64,000 nucleotides of DNA, taken from assembly GCF_020165195.1 (NCBI RefSeq), contig NZ_JAIUHR010000003.1, positions 335,903 through 399,902 of the forward strand, written 5' to 3'. Of the stretch, positions 46,109-54,474 are shown in pieces. Source of the DNA: Mesorhizobium sp. CA14. GTDB taxonomy: Bacteria > Pseudomonadota > Alphaproteobacteria > Rhizobiales > Rhizobiaceae. The notes under the pieces were generated by a model. That model was given only the letters and a program-made list of their open reading frames with translations, was not told the origin of the DNA and ran no database searches. Positions within the stretch are counted from its first letter, which is position 1; every line of letters begins with the position of its first letter. A program made the position numbers and the translations under genes.

Positions 46109-47043
46109 GTCATTGCCCCGTCGGCACTCCGAACCGGAGGCGGATCGAGCACGATGGCCGAGAGTTCGGTCGCCTTGAAATGCTGGCGGCGAACATGCCG
46201 CCACAGCGTTTTCTTCAGTCGATACACCTGTCTAAATGCATTTAGCCGTCGGACGTAATGCAGCACCATGCGCAGGCCTATGGCAGTCTTCGATCGCCAA
46301 AGGCGCCCTGTTCTGTCCACGGCCTCATAGGAGATCGGATAGAATTCATCTAGGCCAAATCTGGCCTTCAACTGCGCGTATTCCGCCTCGGGTGTAAGGC
46401 CCTTTTCCAACATCGTTCGAGCAAGCGCGCTTCCGACAGGGCGCGTGTGACGAATCGATAAACCATCGAACACGGCGGACTTGCGTCGGTTGTCCGGCCC
46501 CAGGCGCGTCCAGACCGAATCAAGGCCGAAGCCGCTCATCGAATGTTCGAAGAGCGGCAGCACCTTGACCAGCACGTCGGCTCTGATGCAGGGAGCCATA
46601 ATCTCGATCTTATCCACGAAGCGGAACTCGAAGCTGTCGCAACGCATGAACGGCAGATGCGAAAAATAGCTGTCGAGCGTCAGAGAGGGTTGGCCGACAT
46701 CGAGGTCGAGCCGGCGCATATTCGCAAATATAGCTTCGATCGTTCTTCGATCTGCTTCGAGATCATCGTCCGGAAGCCAGAAATACTGATAGCGCTGGAG
46801 CAGGTCCGGCTGCTCACTGAACAGCGCGAAAAGGCCGTCAAACTTGCCGCCTTTCCGGTCCACTCGTCTTTCGTAAGGCAAGCCGAAGGCCGATGGATCG
46901 GATCCGTAGTAACTGACGATCAGGTCGAAGTCACATCCAGGCTCGTCCGCGCCCCAACCACGATGTAGGGAATGGTCGCCGGCTCTGACGATCACGAGAT
47001 TGCGGTGGCTGGTCGGCTGCGGAGATCTGCTGGTGGAGTTCAT
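46102..47043 (-). CDS. Putative glycosyltransferase-like protein (DUF707-like)
   Basis: About 313 residues from the ATG at 47043 (47076 is an alternative). The sequence DLIVSYYG, then RKGGKFDGLFALF and YFWLPDDDLEAD (DDD at 92-94), resembles DUF707-type proteins, which are thought to be glycosyltransferases with a GT-A-like metal site. A basic C-terminus (RLKKTLWRHVRRQHFK) could contact membrane or polysaccharide. No signal peptide. Coupled to glf by a seven-base overlap, it may use UDP-galactofuranose. The assignment to DUF707 is by pattern only. Confidence 0.6.
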   Translation of the reverse strand: MNSTSRSPQPTSHRNLVIVRAGDHSLHRGWGADEPGCDFDLIVSYYGSDPSAFGLPYERRVDRKGGKFDGLFALFSEQPDLLQRYQYFWLPDDDLEADRRTIEAIFANMRRLDLDVGQPSLTLDSYFSHLPFMRCDSFEFRFVDKIEIMAPCIRADVLVKVLPLFEHSMSGFGLDSVWTRLGPDNRRKSAVFDGLSIRHTRPVGSALARTMLEKGLTPEAEYAQLKARFGLDEFYPISYEAVDRTGRLWRSKTAIGLRMVLHYVRRLNAFRQVYRLKKTLWRHVRRQHFKATELSAIVLDPPPVRSADGAMTC

Positions 47044-47205
47044 GCTTCGGTGGGCTGCTTTGCTGTCTCGCGGCACTTACACCAAAGTTGCTCGCTCCAG
47101 AAGGTTTGAATGCATGGCACGCTTGCCGCGAGATCGGCGCCCGGTTATCGACTGACGGATAGTTCGGCATTTGCGCAAAACGTCCCGTGTCAGGAATGGC
47201 TCTCC

Positions 47206-48135
47206 ATGAAGCTGATCGTCGTTACCCCGGCCGGACGTGAGAAATATCTTGGCGTGCTTAGTCACCATGTCCTGAAGAGTTCTCGTGTGCACGAATGGCA
47301 TCTGTGGGACAACTGCCGCAACGAGCAGGATCGCGCCTATCTCAGGCAATTGGCGAGCGCCGATTCGCGGATAAAAATCAAGACGTTATCCGGGGCCAAT
47401 GGAAAAAACGACGCCATCGGACGTTTTTTCCGTTTCTGCGATGATCCGGATGCTTTCTATCTGAGGCTGGACGATGACATCGTGTTTCTCGAGGACGGTT
47501 TTTTCGAAAAGTACATGGAACGGGTGCTGACCGAGCGAGGTTCGGCCCTGTGGTATGCCCCGCTCATCATCAACAACGCCATCTGCAACACATTCATCAA
47601 ATACCTCTCTGCGGTTCAGATCGAAGGGCCGCTGACATGCCAGGCGATGTGCCCATTTTCGTGGTCTCATCCAACGTTCCCGCTCGCGATGCATCCGGTG
47701 CTGATCGAAGCGGCGCGCACCGGCCGGTTGGGCGATTTCCGGGTGCCCGACCGCGAAGTCAAGGCGTCGCGTTTTTCCATCAACGCGATCGGCTTTTTCG
47801 GGTCGGAGATCGTTGAACTGGGCGACCTTTTTCACCCGCTGGGAGACGAAGAAGAGTGGTTTTCCGCCGTCCTGCCCGTCAAGCTCGGACGGCCAGGCAA
47901 GGTTTTCGGCGATCTGATCGCGGCGCACTTTTCCTTCTACCCGCAGGAGAAGGCGCTTCTGGGCACTACGATTCTTGAGGATTATTACCATCTCGCCGGG
48001 CTGCCGGCGCCTGTCTACAAGAAGACGGTGGTGCGGTTGAAGGATCGGCTGAGGCCATGGAAGAAGTACCGCAATGGAACGCCGCCGAAATATACGATCA
48101 CGCTCCCGAAAGATCGGGCTGATCCAAAACGGTGA
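47206..48135 (+). CDS. Putative GT-A-like glycosyltransferase
   Basis: 309 residues from the ATG at 47206 (MKLIVVTPAGREKYL). A nucleotide-binding-like strand is followed by a DNCRNEQD segment and YLRLDDDIVFLE (DDD at 89-91), the metal/nucleotide-sugar motif pattern of GT-A folds. The middle (about 110-230) is aromatic-rich, and the C-terminus is basic. It is divergent from the DUF707-like gene with 162 bases between start codons, so a shared promoter region is likely. No family could be named; transfer of a sugar in the same glycan as glf is an inference. Confidence 0.6.
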   Translation: MKLIVVTPAGREKYLGVLSHHVLKSSRVHEWHLWDNCRNEQDRAYLRQLASADSRIKIKTLSGANGKNDAIGRFFRFCDDPDAFYLRLDDDIVFLEDGFFEKYMERVLTERGSALWYAPLIINNAICNTFIKYLSAVQIEGPLTCQAMCPFSWSHPTFPLAMHPVLIEAARTGRLGDFRVPDREVKASRFSINAIGFFGSEIVELGDLFHPLGDEEEWFSAVLPVKLGRPGKVFGDLIAAHFSFYPQEKALLGTTILEDYYHLAGLPAPVYKKTVVRLKDRLRPWKKYRNGTPPKYTITLPKDRADPKR

Positions 48136-48204
48136 CACGGCAGCGTCGAAAGATGCTTGTTCCCATTGGGAAGGCTGGGCCGTGTCGTCCGCCGTGGGTG
48201 TTCC

Positions 48205-48960
48205 TCACCTCTGCAAGTGGCACCCGGCCTTGCGCTTGCCCGCAACATATTCGTCGATGAGTTGCCGGTAGCGCACTTTGCCGAAACTCGGAAAATGACC
48301 GCCATGCACGACCGAGACGTCAAGCTCGCGCATGGCAAGCAGCGTCTCGACATAATCGCCGATGTCTGAGTGGTAGACATCGTCGATCAGCGGCCCGTCA
48401 TAGACGATGTCGCCTGACAGCAGGATGCCGGTCCTTTTCTCGTAAAGCGCGATGCCGCCAGGCGAGTGGCCCGGCGTGTGGATGGCCTCGAAGGCGCGAT
48501 CGCCGAGATCGATCACGTCGCCATGCTCGAGCAGCCGGCCGGCCGGCGCGGGCAGGATGCGGTAGCGTGCCGTGTCCCAGCCTTCCGGCTCGCCATCGAA
48601 CATCTCCTCATTGGCGTAGCGGTCCGCCACCGTCCATTCGTTGCGCGGATCGGCCAGAATTGCCGCTTCGGCCGAATGCACGCAGCGCTCCGGGAATTCG
48701 TGGTGGCAGCCGATATGGTCGAAATGCGTGTGGCTGGCGACGCAGGTAAGCTTGCGCTCGCTCACCAGCGGCACATGGCGTTTCAGGCTGAAATGGCCGA
48801 GGCCGGTGTCGAACAACAGATCGCGGTCGCGCCCGCGCACATGCCAGATGTTGCAGCGGAAGAACGGTTTTATCCACGGCTCATGGATGAGCGTGATGTC
48901 GTCGCTCATGCGGATGGTCTCGTACCAGTCCGGAGCCTCGATGACCGGAAGCGTGCCCAT
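48205..48960 (-). CDS. Metallo-beta-lactamase-fold hydrolase
   Basis: 251 residues. The metal motif HTHFDH is at 77-82, with later ligands in TPGHSPGG and LSGDIVYDG. The lid insert is short, as in glyoxalase II or lactonase-like members. The start (48960) is three bases from the end of the ABC-transporter ATPase gene on the same strand, so it appears to be last in the polyamine-type transporter operon. The substrate is not predictable. Confidence 0.88.
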   Translation of the reverse strand: MGTLPVIEAPDWYETIRMSDDITLIHEPWIKPFFRCNIWHVRGRDRDLLFDTGLGHFSLKRHVPLVSERKLTCVASHTHFDHIGCHHEFPERCVHSAEAAILADPRNEWTVADRYANEEMFDGEPEGWDTARYRILPAPAGRLLEHGDVIDLGDRAFEAIHTPGHSPGGIALYEKRTGILLSGDIVYDGPLIDDVYHSDIGDYVETLLAMRELDVSVVHGGHFPSFGKVRYRQLIDEYVAGKRKAGCHLQR

Positions 48961-48963
48961 GGA

Positions 48964-50028
48964 TCAGTCCGCTAATAAGATGATGTCTTGAGCCTGGCAT
49001 GAAACCGGGATCGTGTCGCCTGCCTGAATGGCAGCGGAAGCGGGCGCCTTCGCGATAAATTGCAGTGCAGGATCCAGCGCCGATGTGGCCAGCACGCGCT
49101 TGAAACTGCCCTGGAAGACGACATCGCCGACCTTGGCCATGCCCAGCGTGACATCGCTCTTCGCTTCGCCAAGAGCCAGGTGCTCGGGTCGGATGGCGAG
49201 CGCGACCGTGGCGCCGGCAGGCGATGCACCGGGCAGTGAAATCGGCCCGACCGCCGTCATGGCCGTGACGATCCCGTTCTTCGCTTCAGTGACGGCGCCG
49301 GCAAGAATCGTGCTCTCGCCCATGAAGGTGGCGGAAAAGCGCGTCGCCGGCCGCGCATAGACCCGCTCGGGCGGGCCTTCGTCCTCGATGCGGCCGTCAT
49401 TCATCACCACGCAATGGTCGGCCAGCGCCATCGCTTCTTCCTGGTCGTGCGTGACGTGGATGAAGGCGGTGCCGACGCGCTTCTGGATCGCCTTCAACTC
49501 GTCCTGCATCTGCCGGCGCAGCTTGAGATCGAGCGCACCAAGCGGCTCGTCGAGCAAAAGCACCGCCGGCTCGATGACCAGCGCGCGGGCCAGCGCCACG
49601 CGCTGGCGCTGGCCGCCCGAAAGCTGATGCGGCTTCTTGTCGAAGGCGGCCGCCAGCCCGACGAGGGCAAGCGCCTCGCGCGCCTTGGCCGCCCGGGTCG
49701 CGCCGTCGACGCCCTGCATGCGCAGCCCGAAGCCGACATTGCCGCCGACACTCATATGCGGAAACAGCGCATAATCCTGGAAGACGGTGGTCGTCGGGCG
49801 CTTCGCCGGCGGCACCGTGGTGCAATCCGCGCCGCGGATGAACACCTTGCCTTTGCTGGGCATGACGAAACCGCCAAGGATCGAAAGCAGCGTCGTCTTT
49901 CCGGAGCCTGAGGGTCCGAGCAGGATCGTGTAGCTGCCTGGTTCGATGGCGAGCGAGACGTTCTTCAGCACCGCTAGCTGGCCGAAGCGGTGCGAGACAT
50001 TGCGGATGTCGACCAAAGGCGCGCTCAT
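48964..50028 (-). CDS. ABC transporter ATP-binding protein, polyamine-type
   Basis: 354 residues from the ATG at 50028. Walker A is GPSGSGKT (about 39-46), signature LSGGQRQR, Walker B LLLDEPLGALD, and H-loop THDQEEA. The C-terminal 120 residues form a TOBE domain, as in PotA/FbpC-like importers. It overlaps the permease gene by four bases. It energises import of the substrate bound by the protein at 51664. An upstream extension of the frame to 50292 is the shadow of the permease gene. Confidence 0.93.
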   Translation of the reverse strand: MSAPLVDIRNVSHRFGQLAVLKNVSLAIEPGSYTILLGPSGSGKTTLLSILGGFVMPSKGKVFIRGADCTTVPPAKRPTTTVFQDYALFPHMSVGGNVGFGLRMQGVDGATRAAKAREALALVGLAAAFDKKPHQLSGGQRQRVALARALVIEPAVLLLDEPLGALDLKLRRQMQDELKAIQKRVGTAFIHVTHDQEEAMALADHCVVMNDGRIEDEGPPERVYARPATRFSATFMGESTILAGAVTEAKNGIVTAMTAVGPISLPGASPAGATVALAIRPEHLALGEAKSDVTLGMAKVGDVVFQGSFKRVLATSALDPALQFIAKAPASAAIQAGDTIPVSCQAQDIILLAD

Positions 50029-50807
50029 GCCGGCTTTCTGCGCAACAGCGTCAATTCGAAAAACACCACTAAGACGATGGAGACGGCAAAGACCAGCGAG
50101 CCGACGGCATTGGTCTTGGGATTGAGGCCGGAGCGCAGCAGGTTCCAGATCTCCACGGGCAGCGTCGTCTGGAAGCGGGTGAGCAGGAAGGAGATGACGA
50201 ACTCGTCCCAGGAGAAGGTCATCGACAGGAAGAAGCCGGCGAAGATCGCCGGCGCCATGACCGGCACGGTGATCATGAGCAGCACCTTCCACTCGGCAGC
50301 GCCGAGGTCCCGAGCGGCGCGCTCGATGTTGATCTGGTGATCGCCCATCTGGCTGTAGATGATGGCGAAGCAGAGCGGCAGGTTGATCACGACATGGCCG
50401 ATGCCGGCGGCCAAAAGCGACTTCGGCACGCCGGCCCAGTTGAACAGCACCAAAAGCCCCATGCCGATGATGAGATAGCTGACGGTGAGCGGCAGCGTGA
50501 TCAGCCCGCGCAGGATGGCCGAGCCCGGCAGCACGAAGCGCGCAAACCCCCAGGCGGAGAGGAAGCCGAGCGTGACGGAGGCAAGCGAGGAGAGCACCGC
50601 CACGAGCAGCGAGTTGGCCAGCGCCGAGGTGAGCCGCGCATCCGACAGCACCGCCTGGTACCAGCGCAGCGACGGGCCGGTGAAGGGCGGGATCGGGAAG
50701 GACGTGGCTTGCAGCGAGAACAGCACCAGCACGATCACCGGCAGGAAGATGAAGCCGTAGATCGCGATGGCGTAAACCCAGGCGGCGAGGCGAACGGCGG
50801 CGCGCAT
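50025..50807 (-). CDS. ABC transporter permease, PotC-like
   Basis: 260 residues with six predicted membrane helices. The EAA loop (ERAARDLGAAEWKVLLMITVP, shortened: ERAARDLGA...) that docks on the ATPase is near residue 165. The ATG at 50807 is three bases from the stop of the first permease gene. With that gene it forms the membrane channel of a polyamine-type importer. Confidence 0.92.
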   Translation of the reverse strand: MRAAVRLAAWVYAIAIYGFIFLPVIVLVLFSLQATSFPIPPFTGPSLRWYQAVLSDARLTSALANSLLVAVLSSLASVTLGFLSAWGFARFVLPGSAILRGLITLPLTVSYLIIGMGLLVLFNWAGVPKSLLAAGIGHVVINLPLCFAIIYSQMGDHQINIERAARDLGAAEWKVLLMITVPVMAPAIFAGFFLSMTFSWDEFVISFLLTRFQTTLPVEIWNLLRSGLNPKTNAVGSLVFAVSIVLVVFFELTLLRRKPA

Positions 50808-50809
50808 CG

Positions 50810-51655
50810 TCAGGCCCGCTCGATCTTCAGCCAGCGCGCGCAGGCGAGATAGGCGATCGTGACGACGGCCATCAGGATAATCGACAGCGCGGAAGCCAGC
50901 GGGAAATCGCCGCGGCGGCCGATCTGCGTCATGACGAGCTGCGGCATGACCAACTCGTTGTTGCCGCCGAGGATCTGCGGCGTGATGTAGTCGCCGATGC
51001 AGAGCACGAAGGTAAGGAAGGCGCCGACCATGATGCCCGGCAAGGTCAGCGGCAGCACCACATGCAGGAAGGTGCGCACCGGCCCGGCGCCGAGATCGGC
51101 GGCAGCCTTGCGATAGCTCGGGCTGAGCTGCTTCAAATTGGCGAAGATCGTCAGCGTCAGAAGCATCACGAAGAAATGCACGAAGCCGGTGACGGTGGCG
51201 AAACGCGTATTGGCAAGCTGCAGCGGCTCCCCGATCAGACCGATGCCGGTCAGCGCCCGGTTGATGACGCCGTTTTGCGCCAAAACCAGCAGCCAGGAAT
51301 AGGAGCGCACGACATAGGAGGTCCAGAACGGCAGCACGGCCAGCATCAGCGCCAGCCGCTGCCAGCGTTCCGGCACTTGTTCCGCGAGAATCCAGGCAAA
51401 GGGATAGGCAAGCAGGATCGAGATGACGGTGACGATCGCCGTCACCTCCAGCGAGTTCACCATCGCCCGCCAATAGGACGGATCGGTGAAGAACTGGCTG
51501 TAATTGGCTAAAGTGAAGCCGCCGCCTTCATGCGCCGTGAGGCTGGAAAACCCCATGGCGATGAAGGGCAGCACGAAGAACGCACATGTCCAAGCCAGCG
51601 CCGGCGTGACCAGCGCCCAGGGCAGGGCACGCGAATTGTTTCTCGCGAACGCCAT
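50810..51655 (-). CDS. ABC transporter permease, PotB-like
   Basis: 281 residues from the ATG at 51655, six helices. The EAA-type loop reads YRKAAADLGAGPVRTFLHVV. The gene lies 8 bases after the substrate-binding protein gene and 3 bases before the second permease gene. First of the two integral-membrane subunits. Confidence 0.92.
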   Translation of the reverse strand: MAFARNNSRALPWALVTPALAWTCAFFVLPFIAMGFSSLTAHEGGGFTLANYSQFFTDPSYWRAMVNSLEVTAIVTVISILLAYPFAWILAEQVPERWQRLALMLAVLPFWTSYVVRSYSWLLVLAQNGVINRALTGIGLIGEPLQLANTRFATVTGFVHFFVMLLTLTIFANLKQLSPSYRKAAADLGAGPVRTFLHVVLPLTLPGIMVGAFLTFVLCIGDYITPQILGGNNELVMPQLVMTQIGRRGDFPLASALSIILMAVVTIAYLACARWLKIERA

Positions 51656-51663
51656 CGGACGGT

Positions 51664-52746
51664 TTACTGCGCCTGCAGCATCTCGGTCCACATATCCTGC
51701 ATCTTCTTGTCGAGATCGGCGTTCGGCGCCGGATAGGCCTGGGCGCGGGCGAGGAAGCCGGGCTGCTCGTCGAAGCGCAGGATCTTCTTCTGATCGTCGG
51801 TGAGCGCCGCCTTGGTGTTGGACGGCATGCCCCAATAGCAGGAAGAGGTGGCAAGCCGCGCCTGGCCCTCGGGGCTCAGGATGTATTGGATGAATTTCAG
51901 CGCCATGTCCTTGTTCTTGGAATCCTTGAACATGGCGAGCGACTGCGACCACAGCACAGCACCCTCCTTCGGGATTGAGAAGTCGAGCGCGGGGTTCTCC
52001 TTGGCGAGCCCCGCCGTGACCCATTCGCCGCCGCCGACCAATATGTCGACCTCGCCGGTGGCGAGCGCCGTCTGGCTGGCCGTGACCTCGCCGACCAGCT
52101 TGGCATTGGCCTTCATCTTAAGCAGCTCGGCCTTCAGCGCCGGCAGGTCGGCCTCGGTGAGCTCGGCGGTCTTCTTGCCGATGGCCAGAGCGGCCATGCC
52201 GATCACCGGCAGGTAATAGTCGTAGATCGCAACCTTGCCCTTGTATTTGTCGCTGGTGAGCGAGGCCAGCGACTGCATGTCGGCCGGGTCGACCTTGGTC
52301 TTGTTGAAGCCGATGGTGTTGTAGCCGAACTTTTCGGTGATGCCGTAGCGCTTGCCGTCGACAATGGTCGACTTGTCCATCTTCACTTCGGGGAAGAGGT
52401 CGGCGAAGGGCAGCTTATCCTCGGGCAGCGGCTCGAACAGGCCTTTCTCGACGCCGCGGGGCACGTCGATGGAATCGATCACCATCACGTCCCAGTCGCC
52501 GGGCTGCGACTGGTCGACGATGGCCAGCCCCGCGCCGGTGCCTTCGAACTCCTTGACGTTGACCTTGACGTTGTTGGCTTCCTCAAAGGGCTGCAGCAGC
52601 GCCGGATCGGAATGATCGCACCAGATCAGCGCGTTGAGATCGGCAGCCCGGGCGCCGCCCGCCGCGATAAGCAGCGCCGCAGCCGCGCAAGCGGCTGAAA
52701 GGTGAGATTTCAGGGTGGAAAGCGGAGTCCGGGCGTTGACGGTCAT
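51664..52746 (-). CDS. ABC transporter substrate-binding protein, polyamine/PotD-like
   Basis: 360 residues with a signal peptide (LSAACAAAALLIAAGGARAA) ending near 34. The fold pattern (LIWCDHSDPALLQPFEEANNVKV, shortened; then YNTIGFNKTKVDP and AIYDYYLPVIGMAAL) resembles extracellular solute-binding family 1 proteins such as PotD/PotF. It should capture the ligand in the periplasm; putrescine or spermidine is a family-level guess. First gene of the operon, divergent from the TetR gene. Confidence 0.88.
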   Translation of the reverse strand: MTVNARTPLSTLKSHLSAACAAAALLIAAGGARAADLNALIWCDHSDPALLQPFEEANNVKVNVKEFEGTGAGLAIVDQSQPGDWDVMVIDSIDVPRGVEKGLFEPLPEDKLPFADLFPEVKMDKSTIVDGKRYGITEKFGYNTIGFNKTKVDPADMQSLASLTSDKYKGKVAIYDYYLPVIGMAALAIGKKTAELTEADLPALKAELLKMKANAKLVGEVTASQTALATGEVDILVGGGEWVTAGLAKENPALDFSIPKEGAVLWSQSLAMFKDSKNKDMALKFIQYILSPEGQARLATSSCYWGMPSNTKAALTDDQKKILRFDEQPGFLARAQAYPAPNADLDKKMQDMWTEMLQAQ

Positions 52747-52786
52747 CAAGTGTTCTCCCTGCCTTGCTGGCTTGTTGGAAGAAAAG

Positions 52787-52812
52787 TTGAACCAATTCTA
52801 AAATTGAGTCAA
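52787..52812. promoter_or_regulatory. Candidate TetR operator between the transporter operon and its regulator
   Basis: TTGAACCAATT (52787-52797) and AATTGAGTCAA (52802-52812) pair at nine of eleven positions around CTAA. It sits in the 93-base divergent interval, so one dimer could cover both promoters. AT-rich sequence around it suits overlapping -10/-35 regions. Confidence 0.6.
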
Positions 52813-52839
52813 TTATGATTTTGTGGCAGAGAGGCCGAT

Positions 52840-53454
52840 ATGAGCGGATTGCGCGAACGGCAGAAGGCGGACCGGCACAGGCGCATCATCGATGCGGCGA
52901 CGGAGCTTTTCCGCGAGGCCGGCTATGAAGGCGCCAAGATCGAGGCGATCGCCGCGCAAGCCGAAGTCTCGATCGGCACCATCTACAATTACTACCAGAA
53001 CAAGGGCGACATCCTCGGCGCCATCGTCTCGATGGAAGTCAACGAGGTGCTGAATGCCGGGCGAGGGGTGGTCGCCAGCCCGCCCGCCAATGTCGGCGAT
53101 GCGCTGGACACACTGATCGGCATCTATATCGAGCACTCGCTGAATTATCTGAGCAAGGAGATGTGGCGCCAGGCGATGGCGATCTCGACGCAATTGCCCG
53201 ACAGCCCCTTCGGCCAGGCCTACACCGCCCTCGACCGGGAATTGACCAAGCAGATCAGCGCGCTGATAGTCCGCCTGCAGGAACTCGGCCTTGTGCGCCC
53301 GGACATCGACGGACCAGCAGTGGGCGAGCTGATCTTCAACAACATGAACATGATGTTCATCGAGTTCGTGAAGCGCGATGAGGCGAAGATACCGGAATTG
53401 CGCGCGGCGATACGGCGGCAGAATAGGGTGCTGGTGGCGGCGATCGGGGTGTGA
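52840..53454 (+). CDS. TetR/AcrR-family transcriptional regulator
   Basis: 204 residues. The N-terminal helix-turn-helix (about 14-60, with ATELFREAGYEGAKIEAIAAQ, shortened, and SIGTIYNYYQNK as recognition helix) is standard TetR. The C-terminal domain is the variable ligand sensor. It is divergent from the polyamine-type transporter and next to the palindrome at 52787-52812, so repression of both, relieved by the imported compound, is the simplest reading. Confidence 0.9.
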   Translation: MSGLRERQKADRHRRIIDAATELFREAGYEGAKIEAIAAQAEVSIGTIYNYYQNKGDILGAIVSMEVNEVLNAGRGVVASPPANVGDALDTLIGIYIEHSLNYLSKEMWRQAMAISTQLPDSPFGQAYTALDRELTKQISALIVRLQELGLVRPDIDGPAVGELIFNNMNMMFIEFVKRDEAKIPELRAAIRRQNRVLVAAIGV

Positions 53455-53479
53455 GTGCGAAAACGCTGCCGCCGAAATG

Positions 53480-53680
53480 CTAACGGTTGATCAGCCATAG
53501 GATCGCCGAGACCACGACGCTGACCAGTATTCCCGTGGTGATGGGAATGTAGAGCCTGAAGTTCTCGCGCTCGATCACGATATCACCAGGCAACCTGCCA
53601 AGGCCGATCCGGGCCACCCAGGGCCACAGCAGACCTATGGCAACCAAACTGAGACCAACGATGATCAGTGTTCGCGACAT
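53480..53680 (-). CDS. Small DUF2905-type membrane protein
   Basis: 66 residues from the ATG at 53680. Two membrane helices (about 3-20 and 44-64) flank a conserved central segment (RIGLGRLPGDIVIERENFRLYIP, shortened: GRLPGDI...FRLYIP) typical of DUF2905. Function unknown. A longer in-frame start at 53833 would read through the tRNA-flanking region and is unlikely. Confidence 0.8.
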   Translation of the reverse strand: MSRTLIIVGLSLVAIGLLWPWVARIGLGRLPGDIVIERENFRLYIPITTGILVSVVVSAILWLINR

Positions 53681-53855
53681 GGCGGCATCCTGCCGGAATA
53701 GCATCCTGCCGGAAATATAGAGCGACGGATCCTGCTGGCGGGGCTGCTTCCCCGCATCTGCGTCACGCCACCAGCGATCATAACAGGCGTGCTCAGCCGC
53801 GTGCGCTCGCGAACAGCGGTTGTTCGAAGGCATTGCGGGCGTCTCCGCTACAGGA

Positions 53856-53931
53856 TGGTGCCCCCGGCAGGGATCGAACCCGCGACCTTCGGTTTACAAA
53901 ACCGCTGCTCTACCAGCTGAGCTACAAGGGC
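53856..53931 (-). tRNA. tRNA-Thr (anticodon TGT)
   Basis: 76 bases with encoded CCA. The 7-bp acceptor (GCCCTTG/CGGGGGC, with G-U pairs), D-arm (GCTCAGCTGGTAGAGC) and T-arm (GCGGG TTCGATC CCTGC) are complete. The anticodon loop is TTTGTAA, anticodon TGT. Pair 27-43 is G-A, a minor irregularity. Confidence 0.95.
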
Positions 53932-54081
53932 ACGGCGCTCCGGTAGCACATTTCGTGCGCCAGTAAAGACAAAACTCTGTTTTGGGTTGCCAATGGATGC
54001 CGCGGCTTGGCCGGCATGCTGAAAAGCGGAGCGCCGCTTCCTACATCTCCTCAACGTGCAATCGCATCGAACGGGTGCCGC

Positions 54082-54249
54082 ATGATCAGATTTGTCATCA
54101 TCCTGCCGCTCATCGTCGTGACCTGGCTTCTGCTGGTGAAGGCCATCAGGGATCTGAAGAAGGCCAATATCGACTGGACCGGTGTCGCCACCTTCGTCGG
54201 TTTCATCGTGTTGGCCTTCTGGCTGAGGCACATCACGGGGATGGGATGA
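54082..54249 (+). CDS. Small membrane protein, 55 residues
   Basis: Two hydrophobic helices (about 3-20 and 36-50) joined by a charged loop (KAIRDLKKANIDWTG). The ATG at 54082 follows GGGTGCCGC, a weak ribosome site; an ATG at 54007 in the same frame looks less protein-like. No function known. The gene is followed by a striking inverted array of GCGAATA-type repeats. Confidence 0.6.
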   Translation: MIRFVIILPLIVVTWLLLVKAIRDLKKANIDWTGVATFVGFIVLAFWLRHITGMG

Positions 54250-54251
54250 AG

Positions 54252-54366
54252 TGAGCGAGTAGCGAGTAGCGAATAGTGAATAGCGAATAGCGAATAGCGA
54301 ATAGGGGATTTGCATTTAGCATATCCCCGCTTTCCCTGCTCGCTATTCGCTACTCCCTATTCGCTC
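54252..54366. repeat. Imperfect giant palindrome made of TAGCGAA-type heptamers
   Basis: 54252-54305 is a run of AGCGAGT/AGCGAAT/AGTGAAT units; 54337-54366 is its reverse complement in shorter form (GCTCGCTATTCGCTACTCCC...TTCGCTC). Between them, GGGGAT (54304-54309) and ATCCCC (54323-54328) nest an inner stem. A similar unit, GTGAATAG, forms the palindrome at 60456-60514. Confidence 0.75.
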
Positions 54367-54474
54367 AATCCCGCCGAAAAAAATCGCAAAAATACTTCGA
54401 ACCTTTTTCGAGGCCACGACGACCCATGATCAAGAGGCGGATGGTTCGCCTCTCCACCGAAACAGGAGATCGTC

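Noticed and set aside
54252..54366. CRISPR array
   Set aside because: Units are 7-8 bases, contiguous, without spacers, and inverted at the far end.
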